The notes under the pieces are model-generated. The model had not been told where the DNA came from. It saw only the letters and a program-made list of their open reading frames with translations, and did not search any database. Source: an uncultured Oscillospiraceae bacterium (GTDB taxonomy: Bacteria; Bacillota; Clostridia; Oscillospirales; Oscillospiraceae). Taken from it: DNA of 28,475 nt. Positions 21,549 to 28,475 of this stretch are shown in pieces. Each line of letters begins with the position of its first letter. Within the stretch, counting starts at the first letter, position 1. Position numbers and translations under genes: made by a program. Location of the stretch: NCBI GenBank assembly GCA_934615645.1, contig CAKTTR010000023.1:1-28475 (forward strand), given 5' to 3'.

Positions 21549-24083
21549 TCAGCCCAGTACGACTTGAAAGCGGATCTCGTAGCGCCGGGCGAAGGGGGCG
21601 GAGAAGTTTGTCAGAGTAAGCGATGGGATCACAGCAAAGGCCGGATCGCCCGCTTGGGCGGTGCAGACGGCTTTGCCGGGCAGGGCCGAGAGCAGACGTT
21701 TTGTCACGTCGTCGCCGCAGACAAGGGCCTGCAGTCCGGCGGGCGTCAGGTCCTGCACGGCGCTGCGGCAGCCTTTGCAATAGGCAATGTCCTTGACCAG
21801 GGCAAAGGTCAGGCTCTGGCAGAATGCCGCCGTGCAGGCGTCCTGGCTCTGTGCGGTATGGCGTAGATAGCACAGGCGCGTCAGGCCCATGGAGAGGGCG
21901 ATGCCCACGGCATTGTCGGTCGTGCCCCAACTGCTGTAGCCCATCAGTGAGCGGACCGGCAGCGCTTGCAGGAGCCCGGCGGTCAGCCGGTCACCGCCGG
22001 AGACGTCGATGACAATGGTCGGGACGTTGGCACGGTCATTGGCCTGCCAGGCGGAAAGCAGAGCGTCCGCGTCCTGCTGGCTGCTGCCCTTTGTCAGGAG
22101 CAGGACCTGGGCGACGGTGGAGCCCGACGCGGCGGCGCCCAGGGCGTCCATATGCTGCTGCACCGCCTGGCGCAGTGTCGCGGTGTCAAAGTCGTCGGCA
22201 GGTTCGTCGGCGCCGGGGCCGAAGTAGGTCGCCGCCAGGCGCGGCGCGCCGCCCTGGGCGGTGCAATAGGCCTGGCAGATGGCCATCATGCCCAATTCAT
22301 CCGCGCCGCAGAACAGCGCGCCGTTTTTGCCCAGGTGCTGCTGCAGCAAGGCAATCTCATTTGTCTGGATAGAGCTGCCCGGGTGAGAATCGTCCACGCC
22401 GATGAGGACACCGGCGAAGGGCGCGCTGCGCTCCAAAAGCCGCAGGCCCAGCCGCAGCTTCCGCAGCCGCGCGGCGTGATAGGCGTCCAGCGCCTGGTCC
22501 GTAAGGCGGGTGGCGATGGGTGTGCCGCTGGCATCGAAGCGATAACCGGCGGCGATGGCTTCCGGCGTCAGTGCGTCGCCGGTCAGGCTTTGGCGGGGCT
22601 GCATCCCATAATTGCGGTAGGCGACGTAATCCGCGCCCGTCAGCCCCTGATAGCCGACGGTGGACGCCAGCCGCATGACGGTATCAAAGACATAGACCGG
22701 CTTCTGCCGGGCAAGGTCCGCTAAATAGTCGATCACCTCGTATTCAAATTGCAGGTCATCGCTCTGCAGCACGCGGCTGCTGACCAGCCCGCCGGAGAGC
22801 AGCTGGTCCAGGCTGACGACCAGGATATCGCAGGCATCGGCATTCCGGCGCAGCCAATCCAGCAGCGCCTGGCGCGCGCCGTAGGTCGTGCCGTTGGCGG
22901 TCGGGCTTTGATTGTCAAGCCGGGTGGCGTACAGCGCCTCGCGGGGCATCCGGACACGCAGCCCGGCGCTCTGAGCCTGCAGCACAGGCCGCAGGTCATT
23001 TACTGGCCGGTTATCCAGCGGGATATAGCCGACGGTCAGCCCCGGCTGCCGGGCGCTTTGACAGATGGCAAGGTCAAAAAATTCCTGCAGGATCACAGCC
23101 ATCTGCGCCCGCAGGGCATTGCCGTCTGGCGAAAGATACAGCGAACCCCCCTGCGGAATGCCGCTGAGGATACCCTGGCAGACGGCCCAGGCAAAGGCGT
23201 CCCGGCCCCAATCGGCCACGGCAGCGGCATCGGCAAAGCCGCGCAGACTCTCTGCGCCTACAGTGCTGCAGCCCTGCAATGCCGCATAGCGATAGAGGAA
23301 GGCCACCGCTTGCTGGCGGGTGACCGGGTCGTCCGGGCCGAAGCGGGCGGCGCTGTAGCCGTAGACGATCCCCTCCTCTGCCGCCCAGGCGACGGCGTCC
23401 GTGTACCAGGTGCCTGCGGGGACATCCTGGAATGCGGCGCGGGCGCGGGGCTGAGGCGTTCCGGCCAGCCGGTGGAGGATCGTCACGAGCATGGCCCGGG
23501 TCGTTGTCAGCTGGGGGGAGAAGGCTGTGGCCGACGTGCCCTGCAGCAGGCCCAGCCGATAGGTATAGACGGCGGCGGAATCATACCAATCCGTCGGCGC
23601 AAGATCAGAAAACGGGTGGGCGCTGCCAGACAGGGGCAGCGTCTCTGGGTCGCCCTGGCTGCGGTAGCAGATGGCCAGCAGGGGCGCGCCCTGCCGGGTG
23701 TACAGCGCGGCGTCGGCTGCTTGGTTCACGCAAAGGCGGGTCTCGTCTGTCAGCGCCCAGCCGTCGTCAGCTTCGAGCTCCAGGCCGAGATAATAGGTCC
23801 CGGTACCGAAGACGGATGCGCCGTCCGGCAGGGGGTCGCCCTGCTGCAGGGCGGTGATGGAGTTATACCAGCGCCACTGGGTTAGATGAATAGCGCCCCC
23901 GGCGTCGGAGGCCAATTCCGGCGCAGCTTGCGGCAGACGCCGCCCGGTCTCCAGCTGCACCGGCGCGCCGGTGACGGTCAGATAGCGCACCGGCTTCGTC
24001 TGCGCTGCCTGCACCCGGCCCGGCAAGAGCCCTGCCAGCAGCGCCAGCGCGCAGAGCAGGGGCAAGATATGTTTCTTCCACAT
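21549..24083 (-). CDS. Exported S-layer-homology protein fused to DUF4127
   Basis: An 844-aa surface protein. Residues 1-26 form a signal peptide ending VQA. Residues about 31-122 resemble the Ig-like repeat seen in Firmicutes wall proteins (WRWYNSITAL, TGTYYLGLELEADDGWAL, CVNQ). Three SLH domains follow at about 156-208, 218-268 and 281-336 (for example FQDVPAGTWYTDAV), which usually anchor proteins to pyruvylated wall polymers. From about 350 to the end is a DUF4127 domain, beginning with GYIPLDNRPVND and containing VVSLDQLLSGGLVSSR and GVDDSHPGSSIQ. DUF4127 has no established activity. AAAGGAGG lies 7 bases before the ATG at 24083, and the promoter is at 24153-24182. Confidence 0.92.
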   Translation of the reverse strand: MWKKHILPLLCALALLAGLLPGRVQAAQTKPVRYLTVTGAPVQLETGRRLPQAAPELASDAGGAIHLTQWRWYNSITALQQGDPLPDGASVFGTGTYYLGLELEADDGWALTDETRLCVNQAADAALYTRQGAPLLAICYRSQGDPETLPLSGSAHPFSDLAPTDWYDSAAVYTYRLGLLQGTSATAFSPQLTTTRAMLVTILHRLAGTPQPRARAAFQDVPAGTWYTDAVAWAAEEGIVYGYSAARFGPDDPVTRQQAVAFLYRYAALQGCSTVGAESLRGFADAAAVADWGRDAFAWAVCQGILSGIPQGGSLYLSPDGNALRAQMAVILQEFFDLAICQSARQPGLTVGYIPLDNRPVNDLRPVLQAQSAGLRVRMPREALYATRLDNQSPTANGTTYGARQALLDWLRRNADACDILVVSLDQLLSGGLVSSRVLQSDDLQFEYEVIDYLADLARQKPVYVFDTVMRLASTVGYQGLTGADYVAYRNYGMQPRQSLTGDALTPEAIAAGYRFDASGTPIATRLTDQALDAYHAARLRKLRLGLRLLERSAPFAGVLIGVDDSHPGSSIQTNEIALLQQHLGKNGALFCGADELGMMAICQAYCTAQGGAPRLAATYFGPGADEPADDFDTATLRQAVQQHMDALGAAASGSTVAQVLLLTKGSSQQDADALLSAWQANDRANVPTIVIDVSGGDRLTAGLLQALPVRSLMGYSSWGTTDNAVGIALSMGLTRLCYLRHTAQSQDACTAAFCQSLTFALVKDIAYCKGCRSAVQDLTPAGLQALVCGDDVTKRLLSALPGKAVCTAQAGDPAFAVIPSLTLTNFSAPFARRYEIRFQVVLG

Positions 24084-24152
24084 AAGGTGTCCTCCTTTCG
24101 GCCAAGGCGGCGGTGCCGTCTCTGGCACGCGTGGGGTCGGCTTAGTATTTCC

Positions 24153-24182
24153 ATCATACCATTTCTGGCAGCACCCCGGCAA
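24153..24182 (-). promoter_or_regulatory. Promoter of the SLH-DUF4127 gene
   Basis: On the minus strand, TTGCCG (24177-24182), 18 bases, TATGAT with extended TGG. A T/A-tract region (24191-24217) just upstream of the -35 could act as an UP element. Confidence 0.7.
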
Positions 24183-24225
24183 GAGGAAGCGATATTTTTT
24201 TTGCCTCTTTTTAAAAAGTAGCACC

Positions 24226-24254
24226 TTGCCGCGGGCGTTTCCATATGATAGGAT
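24226..24254 (+). promoter_or_regulatory. Promoter of the Fe-S aldo/keto reductase gene
   Basis: TTGCCG, 17 bases, TAGGAT. It diverges from the SLH-DUF4127 promoter across a shared A/T tract. Confidence 0.6.
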
Positions 24255-24338
24255 AGAAGAAATCGGGGCCTGCGGCGCTGCCGGCTTGCCCCACAGGCCC
24301 GTCCAGACGCACAACGGAACGCCACGAAGGAGGATAAC

Positions 24339-25484
24339 ATGAAATTACGAAGACTGGGAAAGACAGAGCTGCAAGTCAGCGAGATCGGCTTCGGTGGAGA
24401 GTGGCTGGAGCGCCATCCGGAGGCGGACGGTATTGAACTGATCCGCTATGCGTCGGCGCAGGGGATCAATATCCTGGATTGCTGGATGCCGGACCCGAAG
24501 TCCAGAGATATCATCGGCGCAGGGATTAAGGAAAACCGTAGCCAGTGGTACATCCAGGGGCATATCGGCTCGACATGGAAGGACGGGCAATACTTCCGGA
24601 CGAGGGACATGACCTATGTCCGCCCTGCCTTTGAAGACCTTTTAAAACGCCTGCAGACAGATTACATCGACCTGGGGATGATCCATTATGTGGATTCTGA
24701 GAAGGAGTGGGAGCAGCTGCAGCACTCCGAATTTCTGGACTATGTAATGGATTTGAAAAACCGCGGCGTGATCCGTCATATTGGTCTCAGCTCACATAAT
24801 CCAAAGATCGCGATCAAGGCGGCGAAATCCGGGTATGTGGAGATGATCCTCTTCAGCATCAATCCGGCATTTGATCTGCTGCCCGCCAGCGAGGATCTTG
24901 ACACGATGTTTGTGGAAGAGTTTGACGCAGGGCTGAAGGGGACCGACGCCGACCGCGCACGGCTCTACCGCGCCTGTGAGCAGAATGATATTGGCATCAC
25001 CGTGATGAAGGGCTTTGCCGGGGGCAGATTGTTCGATGCGAAGCGCTCTCCGTTCAGGGTCAGCCTGACCCCGGTGCAGTGCATTCATTATGCCCTGACC
25101 CGCCCGGCCGTCAGCGCGATCATGTGCGGTTACGATACGAAGGAACAGGTGGATCAGGCAGTGGCCTATGAACATGCGTCCGAAGCGGAAAAGGACTATG
25201 CATCGGTCCTCTCCAATGCGCCGTTTCAATCCTACCGCGGGGAATGTACCTACTGCGGGCACTGCAAGCCCTGTGTGGCGGAGCTCGACATTGCCATGAT
25301 CAATAAATTTTATGATCTTGCGGCCATGCAGCCGGAGGTACCGGCCACGGTACGGGCCCACTATGAATCTTTGGCGCATACCGCGTCCGAATGCATCGGC
25401 TGCCAGGCCTGCGAATCCCGCTGTCCCTTTGGCGTGCCCATTGCGGCGCGCATGAAGAAGACAGCAGAGCTTTTTGGCTGCTGA
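24339..25484 (+). CDS. Aldo/keto reductase with C-terminal ferredoxin domain
   Basis: A 381-aa protein. An aldo/keto reductase barrel (about 1-290, starting MKLRRLGKTELQVSEIGFGG) is fused to a ferredoxin-like tail with two cysteine sets: C303, C306, C309 and C312 (CTYCGHCKPC), and C352, C355, C358 and C362 (CIGCQACESRCP). This can bind two [4Fe-4S] clusters. Of the usual catalytic tetrad, D47 and H116 are present, but the expected tyrosine is replaced in WMPDP and the lysine position reads YIQGH. The same IQGH form is, from memory, shared by a Clostridia subfamily, so this is unlikely to be simple decay. AGGAGG lies 7 bases upstream. The substrate is unknown. Confidence 0.92.
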   Translation: MKLRRLGKTELQVSEIGFGGEWLERHPEADGIELIRYASAQGINILDCWMPDPKSRDIIGAGIKENRSQWYIQGHIGSTWKDGQYFRTRDMTYVRPAFEDLLKRLQTDYIDLGMIHYVDSEKEWEQLQHSEFLDYVMDLKNRGVIRHIGLSSHNPKIAIKAAKSGYVEMILFSINPAFDLLPASEDLDTMFVEEFDAGLKGTDADRARLYRACEQNDIGITVMKGFAGGRLFDAKRSPFRVSLTPVQCIHYALTRPAVSAIMCGYDTKEQVDQAVAYEHASEAEKDYASVLSNAPFQSYRGECTYCGHCKPCVAELDIAMINKFYDLAAMQPEVPATVRAHYESLAHTASECIGCQACESRCPFGVPIAARMKKTAELFGC

Positions 25485-25520
25485 AGACTGACGGACGGGT
25501 TGTACTGAGGCCCATATACA

Positions 25521-25555
25521 GAAAAGCAGTGACTGATGCCAGTCGCTGCTTTTTC
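25521..25555. terminator. Bidirectional terminator after the aldo/keto reductase
   Basis: A 14-15 bp stem (25521-25535 with 25540-25554, including G-T wobbles) around ATGC, with TTTTT on the + strand and TTTTCTGT on the minus strand. Confidence 0.88.
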
Positions 25556-25573
25556 TGTGCGGTTTTTGCGCTT

Positions 25574-26788
25574 TTAAGCCTCGTGGAGCAGGTGCGCTTG
25601 GTAGAGCAGGCAGGCGGCTTCCCGGCGGGTCAGGCTGCGGTCATAGTCGGCGCAGTCGAGCTGCAGGTCTGCCGCGGCCAGTGTGCTGACGGCCGATTCG
25701 GCCCAGGCGGGGAGGATGGTCTCCGGGGCGAAGACCGTCGCCGTCTCCGGCTGGGGCAGCTGCAGGATATTTTGCAGCATCACCGCCGCCTGGGCACAGG
25801 TGACGGGTTCATTGGGGGCAAACAGCAGCCCGTCCGACGCGGGAATACCGGAGACGATGCCGCAGCGCAGGGCGGCGCTCAGATAGGGGCGCATCCAGGC
25901 GGGCGCGTCGTCCTCGTCGGAGAATCCGGCGTCAGTCTCGACCGCATCCGGCGCAAGACCGGCCACCTGCATGGCCATGACGAGAAATTCTCCACGAGAA
26001 AGGCTGGCGTTCGGTTCAAAGCAGGCCTGGCCGCCCAGCTCCCGGCCGGAGAACAGGCCGCTGGTCCGGAGCCACATGGCTTCGAACTGGTCATAGTCGC
26101 CATCAAGATCGGCGTAGGCTGCCGCGTCGGCGGCTTTTTGAATGCGGACGGTGACCGTCGCCTCATTGGAGACATTGCCTGCCGCGTCCGTCGCCGTATA
26201 GGTGAAGCGATCGGTGCCGACCTTGTTTTCCTTCGGCGTATAGAGGAAGGTGCCATCTTCCGAGATGGAGACCTCGCCGCGCTTCGGCGCCCGGACGAGC
26301 TGGTAGGTCATGGCTCCCTCTGCGCCGCCCTCGACCTGGAGCGTGCCGTTATTGGCAATGTTCCGGTAGGTCTCGAGCTTGCCGTCCTTCGCCACCGGTG
26401 GCTCCGTCTTGCCGTCAGAGACGGAGACGGTCAGCTGCGTCTGGCTGCCCAGCGTGCCTTCTTCAATGGGGCAGTAGGTCAGGGCGAGCTCACCGTCGCG
26501 TTGGGCGGCGGGGCGGAGCGTAACGGCATCCAGCGCGCTGGCCGGGAGCACGTCACCGGCCCGCAGCGCTCGGCTGCCGTAGCAGAAGCTGCCGTCTGCC
26601 GCCGTTGGCACAGAGCGGATCAGGATCCCGTCGACGGCCTGCCCGGCGGTAAAATCCTCACTGTGCAGCTGGCACGTCTCGTCCCAGGGAATCTCATAGG
26701 CTGCGGCCCAGGCTGCCTGGGTCAGCAGCAGGGCCGCCCCGGCGGCGGCCAGCAGCCGGGTCATTCGTTGCGTCAATTTTTGTTGCAT
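25574..26788 (-). CDS. Exported SLH protein with cadherin-like domain
   Basis: A 404-aa surface protein. Residues 1-29 form a signal peptide (basic start, hydrophobic 12-26, then AWA). Residues about 130-216 form a cadherin/Big_9-like beta domain (GEVSISEDGTFLYTPKENKVGTDRFTYTATD is characteristic). The C-terminal part, about 222-400, contains three SLH-type units with varying conservation (GFSDEDDAPAWMRPYLSAAL is the clearest). A short acidic segment, DLDGDYDQ, lies at 227-234. AGGAGG lies 9 bases before the ATG. No clear promoter was found. The function is probably structural or wall-binding. Confidence 0.88.
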   Translation of the reverse strand: MQQKLTQRMTRLLAAAGAALLLTQAAWAAAYEIPWDETCQLHSEDFTAGQAVDGILIRSVPTAADGSFCYGSRALRAGDVLPASALDAVTLRPAAQRDGELALTYCPIEEGTLGSQTQLTVSVSDGKTEPPVAKDGKLETYRNIANNGTLQVEGGAEGAMTYQLVRAPKRGEVSISEDGTFLYTPKENKVGTDRFTYTATDAAGNVSNEATVTVRIQKAADAAAYADLDGDYDQFEAMWLRTSGLFSGRELGGQACFEPNASLSRGEFLVMAMQVAGLAPDAVETDAGFSDEDDAPAWMRPYLSAALRCGIVSGIPASDGLLFAPNEPVTCAQAAVMLQNILQLPQPETATVFAPETILPAWAESAVSTLAAADLQLDCADYDRSLTRREAACLLYQAHLLHEA

Positions 26789-26942
26789 CAGAGACTACCT
26801 CCTAATGAAAGTCATCGCTGGTAGTATCTGCCGCCGCTGGCGGAATATGCGCCGGGCTGGAAAAAATTTACCTTGCCGGGGGAAATTCTGCCGCGCGGCA
26901 AAAATCCCGGAAATTTTTCGCTGATTTTCGTGCAAATGGGGA
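26789..26942. other. Intergenic region between the SLH protein and alcohol dehydrogenase genes
   Basis: It holds the perfect 12-base palindrome TGCCGCGCGGCA (26889-26900) and a TTGCCGGGGG repeat, one copy at 26873 and one at 26943, where it forms the -35 of the next promoter. I see no gene here. Confidence 0.5.
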
Positions 26943-26971
26943 TTGCCGGGGGCATAGAAATGTGTTAAAGT
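26943..26971 (+). promoter_or_regulatory. Promoter of the iron alcohol dehydrogenase gene
   Basis: TTGCCG, 17 bases, TAAAGT. Confidence 0.65.
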
Positions 26972-26985
26972 ATAGGAAATCATAC

Positions 26986-27000
26986 CTTTCGTATCGAAAG
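26986..27000. promoter_or_regulatory. Inverted repeat near the transcription start of the alcohol dehydrogenase gene
   Basis: CTTTCG-TAT-CGAAAG lies 15-29 bases downstream of the -10. Its position suits an operator or a 5' mRNA hairpin. Confidence 0.4.
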
Positions 27001-27035
27001 AGCCGGTACAAGTACTCCAGAAAGGAGTTTTCCCC

Positions 27036-28184
27036 ATGAAAGAATTTGACATCAAAACAAAAATCTATTTCGGCCAGGATTCGCTGGACCGCCTGAAGGC
27101 GATGCCCTATCAGCGAGTGATGATCATTGCCGACCCCTTTGTCGTCTCCTCCGGGATGGTGCAGCACGCGGTGCGCCGCCTGCAGGCCGCCGGGAAGACC
27201 TATTCGATCTACAGTGACGTCGTGCCCGACCCTCCGATCGAGAAGGTCGTCGCCGGGATCGGTGCTGCGCTGCAGTTCCGGCCGGAGGTCATTGTCGCCA
27301 TCGGCGGCGGCAGCGCCATTGACCTATCCAAGTCTGTGCGGAAATTTGCCCGGAATGTGGATCCGACCTTCTCCGCCCGCCTGATTGCCGTCCCGACGAC
27401 CAGCGGCACCGGCAGCGAGGTCACCTGCTTTGCCGTCATCACCGACCCGGAGAAGAACGTCAAATACCCCCTGACGTCGGATGATCTGGTCCCCGATGAG
27501 GCGATCTTGGACGAGGTCCTGGTCAAGAGCGTCCCCGCCTCTGTCACGGCGGATACGGGGATGGACGTCATGACCCACGCGCTGGAGGCCTATGTCAGCA
27601 TCCAGAACAATGAATTTTCCGGCGCCTTCGCCGAGAAAGCCGTCGAGATCTGCGGCCAATTCCTGCTGCGCTCCCAGGCGGATAATAACGACACCCATGC
27701 CCGGCGGAAGATGCATGTTGCCTCCTGCCTGGCGGGCCTGGCGTTCAACGCTTCTTCCCTGGGCCTGAACCACGGCATGGCCCATCAGCTGGGCGCGGTG
27801 TTCCATATCCCCCACGGCCGGGCAAACTCCATCCTGCTGCCGCATATCATCGAGTATAACAGCGAGATCAATCTCTACAGCCGCAGCAAGTCCAGCTATG
27901 CGCCCTGCGTGCAGAAATACTGCAATATGGCCCGCATTCTGGGCGTCAATAACCTCAATGAGGTCGTGACGGTCCACGCCCTCATCAACCAGGTCCGCTT
28001 TATGGCGACGGAGATGCATATGCCAACCAGCGTCTCCGAAGCGCTGCCGAAGCTGACGAGGGAGGAATATGAGGCGCAGATCTCTCTGATGGCGAAAAAC
28101 GCCCTGCAGGACGGCTGTACCGCCACCAACCCCCGCATCCCCACAGAGGTCGACGTCATCGAGCTTTACAAAAAGATCTGGTGA
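27036..28184 (+). CDS. Iron-containing alcohol dehydrogenase (1-propanol/butanol type)
   Basis: A 382-aa group III alcohol dehydrogenase that reduces short aldehydes to alcohols with NAD(P)H. The nucleotide motif GGGSAID is at 90-96 and VPTTSGTGSEVT at 119-130. The metal ligands D177, H181, H246 and H260 are all present, and the last pair keeps the 14-residue gap known from FucO. The short form (382 aa, no AdhE-like acetaldehyde dehydrogenase half) and the LTSDDLVPDEAILD segment resemble PduQ-type 1-propanol dehydrogenases. AAGGAG lies 8 bases before the ATG. No microcompartment genes are nearby, so a general fermentative role is more likely. Confidence 0.94.
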   Translation: MKEFDIKTKIYFGQDSLDRLKAMPYQRVMIIADPFVVSSGMVQHAVRRLQAAGKTYSIYSDVVPDPPIEKVVAGIGAALQFRPEVIVAIGGGSAIDLSKSVRKFARNVDPTFSARLIAVPTTSGTGSEVTCFAVITDPEKNVKYPLTSDDLVPDEAILDEVLVKSVPASVTADTGMDVMTHALEAYVSIQNNEFSGAFAEKAVEICGQFLLRSQADNNDTHARRKMHVASCLAGLAFNASSLGLNHGMAHQLGAVFHIPHGRANSILLPHIIEYNSEINLYSRSKSSYAPCVQKYCNMARILGVNNLNEVVTVHALINQVRFMATEMHMPTSVSEALPKLTREEYEAQISLMAKNALQDGCTATNPRIPTEVDVIELYKKIW

Positions 28185-28210
28185 TGCTGCACACCAAGCG
28201 TATATAGAAC

Positions 28211-28238
28211 AAAAGGCCCGCCGATTGGCGGGCCTTTT
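28211..28238 (+). terminator. Intrinsic terminator after the alcohol dehydrogenase gene
   Basis: AAAAGGCCCGCC pairs perfectly with GGCGGGCCTTTT around the loop GATT. Confidence 0.93.
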
Positions 28239-28266
28239 GCTCAGTCTGTCAAAAAGCCTCGCAGAG

Positions 28267-28288
28267 TTTGCGCCGTGCACGGCGCAAA
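28267..28288. repeat. Perfect 22-base palindrome
   Basis: The arms TTTGCGCCGTG and CACGGCGCAAA are exact reverse complements with no loop. It lies 28 bp after the terminator and just before the structured RNA region. Confidence 0.6.
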
Positions 28289-28306
28289 TAAAGTCAGAAT
28301 CATTTT

Positions 28307-28475
28307 CTCCGGCGGCAAGTGGGTGAGACTCCAAGAGCGCAAGCATTGCGCGATTGGCTAAGTCGAACCCATGCACCGCATACGTCGGAGAAAAAACTTC
28401 TCGCCCTGCAAGTGTGGAATTTCTGCGCTAAAAGCGCAGAAATTATGCGCGCAGCAGGGTGCAAGTCCCCTCAAA
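28307..28475 (+). ncRNA. Candidate structured non-coding RNA, cut by the window end
   Basis: An 8-bp helix (28307-28314 with 28383-28390, one G-T wobble) closes a three-way junction. Arm 1 (28321-28370) stacks GGGT/ACCC, GACT/AGTC, CCAA/TTGG and GCGCAA/TTGCGC, with GA opposite GA twice and a CTA bulge. Arm 2 is ATGC-ACC-GCAT. A second element pairs CCCTGC (28404) with GCAGGG (28454) around a perfect 11-bp hairpin (28418-28444), and GGG-TGCAAGT-CCC follows at 28457. No long reading frame is present. Tandem GA mismatches favour the + strand. One guess is domain I of a group II intron, which I could not confirm. Confidence 0.4.

Noticed and set aside
22749..23885. 378-codon + strand frame inside the SLH-DUF4127 gene
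   Set aside because: It is an antisense shadow with no ribosome binding site or domain pattern.
25391..26824. 477-codon open frame on the + strand opposite the SLH protein
   Set aside because: The minus-strand gene has a signal peptide, SLH domains and an AGGAGG site. The + frame has no recognisable domain and starts inside the reductase gene.
28454..28475. Possible tRNA T-arm at the window end
   Set aside because: The loop reads TGCAAGT rather than TTCRANY, the stem has only three good pairs, and no matching acceptor, D or anticodon arms are upstream.
28240..28475. Cobalamin riboswitch, from the GGTGCAAGTCC string
   Set aside because: The other conserved boxes (GGGAA, GCCCCCGCNACTG) are missing within the visible sequence.
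1..28475. CRISPR array, insertion sequence, prophage or integrase
   Set aside because: No regularly spaced repeats, transposase, integrase or phage structural gene were seen on either strand.

Overview
The window reads as chromosomal DNA of a GC-rich, spore-forming, Gram-positive anaerobe of the class Clostridia, most likely an Oscillospiraceae/Ruminococcaceae-type gut bacterium. This placement is inferred. The signs are a SpoIIE sporulation phosphatase, an Asp23-FakA gene pair, oxygen-sensitive Fe-S enzymes (serine dehydratase, an aldo/keto reductase with two ferredoxin-like clusters, iron-dependent alcohol dehydrogenase), two S-layer-homology surface proteins, AGGAGG-type ribosome binding sites, and sigma-A promoters that often have an extended -10 (TGG before the -10). 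I see no IS element, prophage, CRISPR array, rRNA or complete tRNA. Coding density is high, and gene clusters are separated by clear bidirectional intrinsic terminators.

Layout. 1-3.7 kb: the 3' part of glutamate dehydrogenase, a convergent CYTH phosphatase gene, and spoIIE. 3.8-8.5 kb: asp23 and fakA behind a structured leader, then ROK glucokinase (minus) divergent from glucose-6-phosphate isomerase, which together make up the entry of glucose into glycolysis. 8.5-11.3 kb: an accessory-looking stretch with a small P-loop protein, a 57-aa cysteine-rich protein, and a three-gene operon with overlapping ends (acidic hypothetical, C_GCAxxG_C_C redox-type protein, lipoprotein). 11.3-17 kb: MATE exporter, RsmF-type rRNA methylase, murA, pgsA (minus) and a small membrane protein. 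17-21.5 kb: 2-hydroxyacid dehydrogenase, a minus-strand nudC plus membrane-protein operon, a 51-aa ribbon-helix-helix-like protein, L-serine dehydratase and ruvX. 21.5-26.8 kb: two exported SLH proteins (one an Ig-like/SLH/DUF4127 fusion) flanking an Fe-S aldo/keto reductase. 27-28.2 kb: iron alcohol dehydrogenase. 28.25 kb to the end: non-coding DNA predicted to fold into a strongly structured RNA that runs off the window.

Most of the window is core metabolism, cell-envelope and housekeeping biology. The least explained parts are the terminal structured RNA (28.3-28.475 kb), the SLH-DUF4127 surface protein and its neighbours, the 9.3-11.2 kb operon, two very small proteins (57 and 51 aa), and several structured leaders or palindromic promoter elements. 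All structures and promoter matches were found by eye and no search was run.
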